Shown here piece after piece: positions 1-5,037 of a stretch of DNA of 5,037 nucleotides. The translations under genes and the position numbers were made by a program. Every line of letters starts with the position of its first letter. Position 1 is the stretch's first letter. Source of the DNA: an uncultured Lachnospiraceae bacterium (GTDB lineage: Bacteria > Bacillota > Clostridia > Lachnospirales > Lachnospiraceae); contig CAUCOL010000154.1 of assembly GCA_958444395.1 (NCBI GenBank), positions 1 to 5,037 of the forward strand. Direction: 5' to 3'. Below the pieces are notes generated by a model that saw nothing but the letters and a program-made list of their open reading frames with translations, made no database searches and was not told the origin of the DNA.

Positions 1-1520
1 TTTCGCAGCAGCTTATCCATAAAAAATGCCACGCGGGCAATGTAGCCGCTGTCCTCCATCAGGGACAGGAACAGAAATAATGTTACGATGATCGGCAGGA
101 AGCTCAGCACGCTGCCTACTCCTGCAAAGATGCCATCAATGATCAGTCCCTGCAGGACACGATTCACATGCGCCGCCGTCAGTGCCGCATCTGTCATGCG
201 GGTCAGGGCGTCGATCCCCATTTCCAGAAGTCCCTGCAGCCAGGCACCGATCACATTAAAGGTCAGATAAAACACTGCCAGCATGATTGCAAGAAAACAC
301 GGGATCGCTGTATATTTTCCGGTCAATATCCGGTCGATCTTCTGGCTTCTGACACGTTCACGGCTCTCTTTTGGTTTTACGACGGTTCTTTCGCAAATAC
401 GTTCTATGAAGTTAAAGCGCATATCGGCGATCGCTGCGCTGCGGTCCAGTCCACGCTCTTTCTCCATCTGTACGATCAGATGTTCCAGCGTCTCTTTCTC
501 GTTTTGATCCAGATGCAGCTGCTCCAGCAGCAGATGATCGCCCTCGATCAGTTTGGTTGCGGCGAAACGCAGAGGGATCCCGGCATCCCTTGCATGATCG
601 TCGATCAGATGTGCAATCGCATGAATGCAGCGGTGAACAGCACCACCAAAATCATTTTCATCACAAAAATCCTGTCTGCCCGGACGCTCCTGGTATTGGG
701 CGATATGTAATGCATGACGCACCAGTTCGTCAACACCCTGGTTCTTCGCCGCCGAGATCGGTACCACCGGCACGCCTAACATACTTTCCATGCCATTGAC
801 ATCGATCGAACCGGAGTTTCCGGTGACTTCATCCATCATATTCAATGCAACGACCATCGGTATATCCATTTCCAGCAGCTGCATGGTCAGATACAGGTTT
901 CGCTCTATATTCGTCGCATCAACGATATTTATGATCGCCTTTGGTTTATTCTGCAGCACGAAATTTCTTGATACGATTTCCTCACTGCTGTAGGGTGACA
1001 TCGAGTAGATGCCCGGCAGATCCGTGATCAATGTATGCACATGTCCCCGGATCGCACCGTCTTTTCGGTCTACGGTCACTCCCGGAAAGTTGCCGACGTG
1101 CTGATTGGAGCCGGTCAGCTGATTGAACAGGGTGGTCTTGCCACAGTTCTGGTTTCCTACCAGCGCATAGGTCAGTTCCTCGCCCTCCGGCAAAGGATTC
1201 CCATCACCTTTCACATGGTACTTCCCCTCTTCACCGAGTCCCGGATGCACGGAGCGGTTCACAGAGACATTCCGTTCATGCTTTCTCGTACGTTCCGAGA
1301 TCATCTCGATCTCGATCTGCCCGGCATCTGCCAGCCGAAGCGTCAGCTCATAGCCGTGTACCTGCAGTTCCATCGGGTCACCCATCGGTGCGAACTTGAC
1401 GACAGTTACTTCCGCCCCCGGGATCATTCCCATATCCAGAAAATGCTGTCGAAGTGCGCCTTCTCCTCCAACCGCTTTGATCACGGCACTCTGCCCTATT
1501 TCCAATTCCTGTAATGTCAT
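1..1520 (-). CDS. feoB: Ferrous iron transporter, FeoA-FeoB fusion (partial, C-terminus beyond window)
   Basis: Encodes an inner-membrane Fe(II) importer driven or gated by a cytosolic GTPase. Seen: 506 codons read from ATG at 1520 to the window edge with no stop. Residues 1 to about 75 are a FeoA (SH3-like) domain, with GALRQHFLDMGMIPGAEV and DPMELQVHGYELTLR. A charged linker follows (about 76-117), then the FeoB G domain: G1 GNQNCGKT (122-129), G2 GVTV (147-150), G3 DLPG (167-170), G4 NMMD (227-230) and G5 SAAK (256-259). A helical NFeoB segment spans about 270-395. The first membrane helix is about 403-425 and a hydrophobic stretch at 458-488 leads into the conserved MEDSGYIARVAFFMDKLLR. 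FeoB proper is usually about 650-800 residues, so several hundred are missing here. The ATG is chosen because GGAG lies 6 nt upstream and MTLQELEIGQ is a typical FeoA start. FeoA normally works as a separate partner of FeoB; fusion fixes 1:1 stoichiometry. The gene has its own iron-box promoter, so Fe-dependent repression is inferred. The annotation is secure. Confidence 0.96.
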   Translation of the reverse strand, partial: MTLQELEIGQSAVIKAVGGEGALRQHFLDMGMIPGAEVTVVKFAPMGDPMELQVHGYELTLRLADAGQIEIEMISERTRKHERNVSVNRSVHPGLGEEGKYHVKGDGNPLPEGEELTYALVGNQNCGKTTLFNQLTGSNQHVGNFPGVTVDRKDGAIRGHVHTLITDLPGIYSMSPYSSEEIVSRNFVLQNKPKAIINIVDATNIERNLYLTMQLLEMDIPMVVALNMMDEVTGNSGSIDVNGMESMLGVPVVPISAAKNQGVDELVRHALHIAQYQERPGRQDFCDENDFGGAVHRCIHAIAHLIDDHARDAGIPLRFAATKLIEGDHLLLEQLHLDQNEKETLEHLIVQMEKERGLDRSAAIADMRFNFIERICERTVVKPKESRERVRSQKIDRILTGKYTAIPCFLAIMLAVFYLTFNVIGAWLQGLLEMGIDALTRMTDAALTAAHVNRVLQGLIIDGIFAGVGSVLSFLPIIVTLFLFLSLMEDSGYIARVAFFMDKLLR

Positions 1521-1700
1521 GGTAATCTCCATTCCGCAGACGCTTTGCACGGAATCACTCACAGACAAAATCTCATTTCGCCCTGCAAGTAAGACTGCTT
1601 TGCGGCGTCTGCACACAAATAGCCGTGTCAGCAATACTGCATTGGCAGTACGGCTCACACCTGTGCTTTCTATCCGCTGTGTTTATTGATAGTTTTTATC
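1521..1700 (-). promoter_or_regulatory. Structured 5' leader of feoAB (about 180 nt)
   Basis: This stretch lies between the inferred transcription start and the FeoAB start codon and has no convincing gene. Seen in the sequence: hairpin I (1611-1666: GCACA/TGTGC, AGCCG/CGGCT, TACTGC/GCAGTA, with a 4-nt loop); hairpin II (1579-1607: CGCC/GGCG and GCAA/TTGC, with a 2-nt bulge); hairpin III (1531-1555: ATTCCG/CGGAAT) ending right beside the GGAG ribosome site at 1527-1530. A perfect 8-bp long-range helix (1605-1612 with 1536-1543) would compete with all three. The arrangement could support translational control, but I do not recognise a known riboswitch class. The structure is inferred from base complementarity alone. 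Confidence 0.45.
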
Positions 1701-1703
1701 AAT
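1685..1703. promoter_or_regulatory. Fur-box-like palindrome over the feoAB transcription start
   Basis: A perfect 19-bp palindrome, ATTGATA-N5-TATCAAT, begins 3 bp downstream of the -10 hexamer. Its central 15 bp match the 7-1-7 Fur consensus (TGATAATnATTATCA) at 12 of 14 defined positions. A metalloregulator bound here would cover the +1 site and block initiation, which fits iron-repressed expression of a Fe(II) importer. A DtxR/IdeR-type regulator is less likely because those boxes are more GC-rich. The palindrome is seen directly; the identity of the regulator is inferred. Confidence 0.75.
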
Positions 1704-1706
1704 AGC

Positions 1707-1735
1707 ATTATAGCAGAAATATGAAAAAATGGAAC
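1707..1735 (-). promoter_or_regulatory. feoAB promoter, extended -10 type
   Basis: On the minus strand a perfect TATAAT (1712-1707) is preceded by TG one base away, giving the extended -10 element TGCTATAAT. The region 17 bp upstream reads GTTCCA, a poor -35, which an extended -10 can compensate for. Transcription would start near 1700, inside the Fur-like palindrome, leaving a leader of about 180 nt. Confidence 0.7.
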
Positions 1736-1788
1736 TAGTATAACGAAACAGTGTCTTTGAGCCAAAACCGGTACACTAAAACAGCCTC

Positions 1789-2622
1789 TCAGCGAAGCTG
1801 TCCCAGTTCCCAGAATGCCACAGCACTGGCAGCTGCCACATTAAGCGAATCCACGCCATGTGCCATCGGAATCTTGACGGTATAATCACAACCGGCAATG
1901 GTCTGGGATGCCAGTCCGTCCCCTTCCGTGCCAAGCACGATTGCCAGCTTCTTCTGACGCAGCAGTTCCGGATCATGTATATTGACGGAATCATTCCGAA
2001 GCGCCATTGCCGTTGTCTTAAATCCCATATCCCGCAGTTTCTGCATGCCCTGCTCCGGCCAGGTGACCGAAGCCTCCTCCAGAAAAGTCCACGGGATCTG
2101 AAAAACCGTCCCCATGCTGACCCGGATCGCCCGGCGGTACAGTGGATTGCTGCAGCCCGGTGTCAGCAGGATCCCATCCATGTTCAACGCCGCTGCACTC
2201 CGGAAGATTGCGCCTACATTCGTCGGATTCATGACATTCTCCAGCACCACGATCCTTCTCGCCCCATCGCATACCTCTTCGATCGTGCGTGGACGGGGAC
2301 GGCGCATCGCACACAGCATTCCCCTGGTCAGTTTAAATCCGGTCAGTTGTGTCAGCACCTCAAATGCTGCCGTAAATACAGGAATCTGTGGACAGCGTGC
2401 AAGGATCCGGCTCCCCTGCGTCTCGATGTGCTTTTCTTCCATCAGGATAGACAACGGTTCGCATCCGGCATCCAGTGCCCGCTCTATGACCTTCGGACTC
2501 TCGGCGATAAAAATCCCCTGCTCCGGCTGATGCCGGTTCAGCAGCTGCCCTTCGCTGAGACGGGCATACACGTCCAGACGTGGATCCTGAAACTCTTCTA
2601 TTTTTATAATGTTATTGTTCAT
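1789..2622 (-). CDS. SpoU/TrmH-family RNA 2'-O-methyltransferase
   Basis: A complete gene of 277 residues, typical for a TrmH-like enzyme with an N-terminal substrate-binding domain. It is expected to transfer a methyl group from S-adenosylmethionine to a ribose 2'-OH in rRNA or tRNA, in the cytoplasm as a dimer with a trefoil-knot active site. Seen: an N-terminal RNA-binding region (about 15-105, with QGIFIAESPKVIERAL); SpoU motif 1 with N132 and R141 (NPTNVGAIFR); motif 2 IVLGTEGDGL (228-237); motif 3 IPMAHGVDSLNVAAASA (251-267), which carries the knot and the SAM-binding loop. The presumed catalytic Arg (R141) and the SLNV signature are present, so it should be active. The start is supported by GAGG 6 nt before the ATG and by a promoter immediately upstream. 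It is divergent from phosphoketolase and lies upstream of feoAB on the same strand. The exact target nucleotide cannot be told from sequence; it could be RlmB-like or one of the uncharacterised clostridial paralogues, so no symbol is given. Confidence 0.95.
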   Translation of the reverse strand: MNNNIIKIEEFQDPRLDVYARLSEGQLLNRHQPEQGIFIAESPKVIERALDAGCEPLSILMEEKHIETQGSRILARCPQIPVFTAAFEVLTQLTGFKLTRGMLCAMRRPRPRTIEEVCDGARRIVVLENVMNPTNVGAIFRSAAALNMDGILLTPGCSNPLYRRAIRVSMGTVFQIPWTFLEEASVTWPEQGMQKLRDMGFKTTAMALRNDSVNIHDPELLRQKKLAIVLGTEGDGLASQTIAGCDYTVKIPMAHGVDSLNVAAASAVAFWELGQLR

Positions 2623-2647
2623 GATAAGCCTCGTTTCTAAACAGTTT

Positions 2648-2674
2648 ATTGTACTACATGAATTAAGGTGTCAA
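2648..2674 (-). promoter_or_regulatory. Promoter of the TrmH-family methyltransferase gene
   Basis: On the minus strand a perfect TTGACA (2674-2669) is followed after 15 bp by TACAAT (2653-2648), which matches TATAAT at five of six positions. The spacer is shorter than the ideal 17 bp. Transcription would start near 2641, giving a short leader of about 20 nt that contains the GAGG ribosome site at 2629-2632. Confidence 0.6.
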
Positions 2675-2700
2675 AAGATCTGAATTTCCCTGACAGACTA

Positions 2701-2727
2701 ATCCATATGATTAAAAAGTATATGGAT
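2701..2727. repeat. 8+8 bp inverted repeat in the divergent intergenic region
   Basis: A perfect inverted repeat, ATCCATAT at 2701-2708 and ATATGGAT at 2720-2727, is separated by 11 AT-rich bases. It sits about 26 bp upstream of the methyltransferase -35 and about 130 bp upstream of the phosphoketolase -35. A T-rich run follows at about 2734-2740, but there is no upstream plus-strand gene to terminate and the stem is weak. A protein-binding site is therefore more plausible than a terminator. No regulator family is assigned. Confidence 0.45.
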
Positions 2728-2790
2728 CTGCGTATTTTTTTCAACCGATCGGGCAAATTTTTTTGATTGACGGATAATGGTCTCGACCTT

Positions 2791-2853
2791 GAAAATGCAC
2801 ATGATTTTACGCATTTTGCCCCGTATATTGGACAAAGTAGCGAAAATGCCCCG
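2791..2853. repeat. Cluster of AAAATGC/GCATTTT and TGCCCCG repeats upstream of phosphoketolase
   Basis: GAAAATGC occurs at 2791-2798 and again at 2842-2849, with the inverted copy GCATTTT at 2811-2817 between them. TGCCCCG occurs twice in direct orientation, at 2817-2823 and 2847-2853, exactly 30 bp (about three helical turns) apart. The proximal copy ends 6 bp before the phosphoketolase -35. Spacing and position fit binding sites for a transcription factor acting on the promoter. The repeats are seen; the function is inferred and short AT-rich motifs can recur by chance. Confidence 0.4.
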
Positions 2854-2859
2854 AACCAA

Positions 2860-2889
2860 TTGAATAAATCAGCGTAAATGTGCTATGAT
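2860..2889 (+). promoter_or_regulatory. Phosphoketolase promoter
   Basis: TTGAAT (2860-2865) and TATGAT (2884-2889) are separated by 18 bp, and TG one base before the -10 (2881-2882) makes it an extended -10. Transcription would start near 2896, leaving a leader of about 40 nt. This is a good vegetative sigma-A type promoter, in line with the strongly biased codon use of the gene it serves. Confidence 0.65.
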
Positions 2890-2919
2890 ATAGTGGTTTG
2901 AAAACAAAACAATAGCTTT

Positions 2920-2926
2920 TAGGAGG
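2920..2926 (+). promoter_or_regulatory. Strong ribosome binding site of phosphoketolase
   Basis: TAGGAGG, containing the full AGGAGG anti-16S complement, stands 8 nt before the ATG at 2935 and decides the start codon. It is stronger than the GGAG and GAGG sites of the two minus-strand genes, suggesting high translation. Confidence 0.8.
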
Positions 2927-2934
2927 TTACACAC

Positions 2935-5037
2935 ATGTCAAATAACACATGCCTTGAGAAGCAGCCTTTATCTCAGGAAATGCTTGAGAAAATGGATGCA
3001 TACTGGCGCGCAGCAAATTATTTATCCGCTGGTCAGCTCTATCTGTTGGATAACCCACTGTTAAAAGAGCCTCTGACTATGGATCATATTAAAAAGAAAA
3101 TCGTTGGTCACTGGGGAACAGTTCCTGGACAGAACTTCGTTTATGTTCACTGCAACCGTGCGATCAAACGTTACGATCTGGACATGATCTTATTATCCGG
3201 TCCGGGACACGGCGGAAACTTCATGATCGCCAATACATACCTGGAGGGATCTTACAGCGAGATCTACCCTAACATCAGCCAGGATGAAGAGGGTATGCAG
3301 AAGATGTTCAAGCAGTTCTCTTTCCCTTGTGGTGTTCCTAGCCACTGTGCTCCTGAGACACCTGGTTCCATCAACGAAGGTGGTGAGCTTGGTTATTCTA
3401 TCGCCCATGCATTTGGTGCTGTATTTGATAACCCGGATCTGATCGCTACCGTTATCGTTGGTGACGGTGAGGCTGAGACAGGCCCTCTGGCTACTTCCTG
3501 GCAGTCAAATAAATTCTTAAACCCTATCACAGACGGTGCCGTACTTCCTGTACTGAACCTGAATGGATACAAGATCAGCAACCCTACGATCTTCTCCCGT
3601 ATCCCACACAATGAGCTGGAAAGCTTCTTCGTTGGATGTGGCTGGGAGCCTATCTTCGTAGAGGGTGACGATCCTATGACCATGCATAAGCTGATGGCTG
3701 AAGCAATGGATAAAGCAATCGAAAAGATCAAAGCGATCCAGGAGCATGCCCGTAAAGAAAATGATCCTGAGCGTCCAATCTGGCCTATGATCGTTCTTCG
3801 TACTCCAAAGGGATGGACAGGTCCTAAGGTAGTAGACGGACAGCAGATCGAAGGATCTTTCCGTGCACATCAGGTACCTATCACTATGGAGAATCCAAAG
3901 GAGCACCTTCCATTACTGACAGAATGGCTCAAGAGCTATCGTCCGGAAGAGCTGTTCGATGAGAATGGTACTCTGATTCCTGAATTGGCAGAACTGGCTC
4001 CTAAGGGAGATGCCCGCCTCGGTGCAAACCCTCATGCAAATGGTGGTCTGTTACTGAAAGACTTAAGACTTCCTGATTTCCGTACATATGGTATCGAAGT
4101 TGACCCTGGTAAGACAAAAGCACAGGATATGATCGAGCTGGGTGGATACATCCGCGACATCTTCACACTGAATAAGGACAGCAAGAACTTCCGTATCTTC
4201 GGACCGGACGAGAGTATGTCTAACCGTCTCTACAAAGTATTTGAGGCTGAGAACAGAGACTGGAACGCAGAACTTCTTGATACAGATGACTGCCTGGCAA
4301 GAGGCGGACGTATCATGGATGGTATGCTGAGTGAGCATATGTGTGAAGGATGGCTGGAAGGTTACCTTCTGACAGGTCGTCATGGTTTCTTCGCAAGTTA
4401 CGAAGCATTTATCCGTGTAGTTGATTCTATGGCTGCACAGCATGCTAAGTGGCTGAAAGTTTGTAACCAGCTGACATGGAGACGTCCTATCGCTTCTCTG
4501 AACTTCATTCTGACATCCAATGTATGGCAGCAGGATCACAACGGATTTACACATCAGGATCCTGGTTTCTTAGACCATATTGCAAATAAGAAAGCAGACG
4601 TTGTACGTATGTATCTCCCACCAGATACAAACTGCTTATTATCCTGCTTCGATCACTGCATCAAGAGCAAGAACTACGTCAATGCGATCGTAGCTTCCAA
4701 GCATCCTAGCTATCAGTGGTTAAGCATGGAACAGGCTGTTAAGCACTGCACACAGGGTGTAGGCATCTGGGAGTGGGCAAGTAATGATGAAGGTCAGGAG
4801 CCTGATCTGGTTATGGCTTGCTGTGGTGACACACCTACTCTGGAGACAATGGCTGCTGTTACAATCCTGCGTGATGAGATCCCAGAGCTGAAGATCCGCG
4901 TGGTAAACATTGTCGATCTGTTCAAGCTGGAGTCTAACCATAAGCATCCACATGGTCTGAGTGACAGTGAGTACAATGCTCTGTTCACAACAGATAAGCC
5001 GGTTATCTTCGCATTCCACGGCTATCCAACACTGATC
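2935..5037 (+). CDS. xfp: Xylulose-5-phosphate/fructose-6-phosphate phosphoketolase (partial, C-terminus beyond window)
   Basis: A thiamine diphosphate (TPP) enzyme of the cytosol that splits xylulose 5-phosphate (and often fructose 6-phosphate) with inorganic phosphate to acetyl-phosphate plus glyceraldehyde 3-phosphate (or erythrose 4-phosphate). Seen: 701 codons open to the window edge; the family is about 790-830 residues, so roughly a tenth is missing. The N-terminal pyrophosphate-binding domain has GHWGT (58-62), SGPGHGG (88-94), [13 protein letters not shown] (133-145), the TPP motif [14 protein letters not shown] (176-189) with N208/N210, and SFRAHQ (308-313). The middle domain has NPHANGG (365-371), [10 protein letters not shown] (423-432), [15 protein letters not shown] (470-484) with the probable cofactor-activating Glu at 471, and [12 protein letters not shown] (533-544). 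The C-terminal domain starts around 600. Phosphoketolase histidines appear conserved (H59, H92, H137, H312, H540, by motif position). A strong AGGAGG site, an extended -10 promoter and a restricted codon set (CGT, ATC, CTG, GGT) suggest high expression. It is monocistronic as far as seen. Single- versus dual-substrate use cannot be settled here. Confidence 0.98.
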   Translation, partial: MSNNTCLEKQPLSQEMLEKMDAYWRAANYLSAGQLYLLDNPLLKEPLTMDHIKKKIVGHWGTVPGQNFVYVHCNRAIKRYDLDMILLSGPGHGGNFMIANTYLEGSYSEIYPNISQDEEGMQKMFKQFSFPCGVPSHCAPETPGSINEGGELGYSIAHAFGAVFDNPDLIATVIVGDGEAETGPLATSWQSNKFLNPITDGAVLPVLNLNGYKISNPTIFSRIPHNELESFFVGCGWEPIFVEGDDPMTMHKLMAEAMDKAIEKIKAIQEHARKENDPERPIWPMIVLRTPKGWTGPKVVDGQQIEGSFRAHQVPITMENPKEHLPLLTEWLKSYRPEELFDENGTLIPELAELAPKGDARLGANPHANGGLLLKDLRLPDFRTYGIEVDPGKTKAQDMIELGGYIRDIFTLNKDSKNFRIFGPDESMSNRLYKVFEAENRDWNAELLDTDDCLARGGRIMDGMLSEHMCEGWLEGYLLTGRHGFFASYEAFIRVVDSMAAQHAKWLKVCNQLTWRRPIASLNFILTSNVWQQDHNGFTHQDPGFLDHIANKKADVVRMYLPPDTNCLLSCFDHCIKSKNYVNAIVASKHPSYQWLSMEQAVKHCTQGVGIWEWASNDEGQEPDLVMACCGDTPTLETMAAVTILRDEIPELKIRVVNIVDLFKLESNHKHPHGLSDSEYNALFTTDKPVIFAFHGYPTLI

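Noticed and set aside
168..710. 180-codon plus-strand open frame opposite feoB
   Set aside because: It lies wholly antisense to the FeoB G domain and helical region, has no recognisable protein motif or good ribosome site, and is explained by codon bias of the real gene.
1521..1679. In-frame upstream extension of FeoA, including a possible GTG start near 1652
   Set aside because: The frame is open back to about 1679, but the added residues are Arg/Cys/Val-rich, unlike any FeoA N-terminus, and fall within structured leader RNA. The ATG at 1520 has the proper ribosome site and a family-typical start.
1736..1788. Possible terminator after the methyltransferase gene (AGTGT/ACACT arms at 1750-1775)
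   Set aside because: There are only 5 bp of stem with a 16-nt loop and no adjacent T-tract. Read-through from the methyltransferase gene into feoAB therefore cannot be excluded, but no terminator can be claimed.
1858..2640. 260-codon plus-strand open frame opposite the methyltransferase gene
   Set aside because: Its translation is rich in Cys, His, Arg and Pro with no domain, and it mirrors a gene carrying all three SpoU motifs on the other strand.
2728..2790. Possible additional plus-strand promoter (TTGACG near 2767)
   Set aside because: No acceptable -10 hexamer occurs 16-18 bp downstream, whereas the pair at 2860-2889 is well formed and close to the gene.
3193..4554. Several minus-strand open frames opposite phosphoketolase (71-163 codons)
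   Set aside because: All are antisense to a strongly conserved enzyme, lack motifs and ribosome sites, and overlap one another in different frames.
1..5037. Mobile element, CRISPR, toxin-antitoxin or defence system
   Set aside because: No transposase, integrase, regularly spaced repeat array, tRNA or small paired gene cassette is visible. All three genes are well-known families with intact motifs.

Overview
The window looks like a chromosomal segment of an anaerobic, low-to-mid GC Firmicute, most likely a Clostridia/Lachnospiraceae-type gut bacterium. This is inferred from the FeoA-FeoB fusion, the Gram-positive style AGGAGG/GGAG ribosome sites and consensus sigma-A promoters, and the housekeeping phosphoketolase; no taxonomic marker gene is present. 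There are three protein genes, two of them cut by the window ends, and no RNA gene, mobile element, CRISPR array or integration scar that I can support.

Layout. (1) Positions 1-1520, minus strand: the N-terminal 506 codons of a ferrous iron transporter in which a FeoA domain is fused in front of FeoB; the remaining membrane part lies beyond the window start. (2) 1521-1735: its control region, with a TGnTATAAT extended -10, a 19-bp Fur-box-like palindrome placed over the expected transcription start, and a leader of about 180 nt that can fold into three hairpins or one competing long-range helix. (3) 1789-2622, minus strand: a complete SpoU/TrmH-family RNA 2'-O-methyltransferase with all three SpoU motifs. 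(4) 2623-2934: a 312-bp divergent intergenic region holding a promoter for the methyltransferase gene, a strong promoter and ribosome site for phosphoketolase, an 8+8 bp inverted repeat, and a cluster of short repeated motifs resembling operator half-sites. (5) 2935-5037, plus strand: the first 701 codons of a xylulose-5-phosphate/fructose-6-phosphate phosphoketolase, lacking roughly the last tenth of the protein.

The three genes do not form an obvious pathway. The iron transporter appears to be an iron-repressed unit with its own promoter, the methyltransferase acts on RNA, and phosphoketolase feeds acetyl-phosphate production from sugars. I see no convincing undescribed multi-gene system. 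The most worthwhile unexplained signals are non-coding: the structured feoAB leader and the repeat cluster upstream of phosphoketolase.
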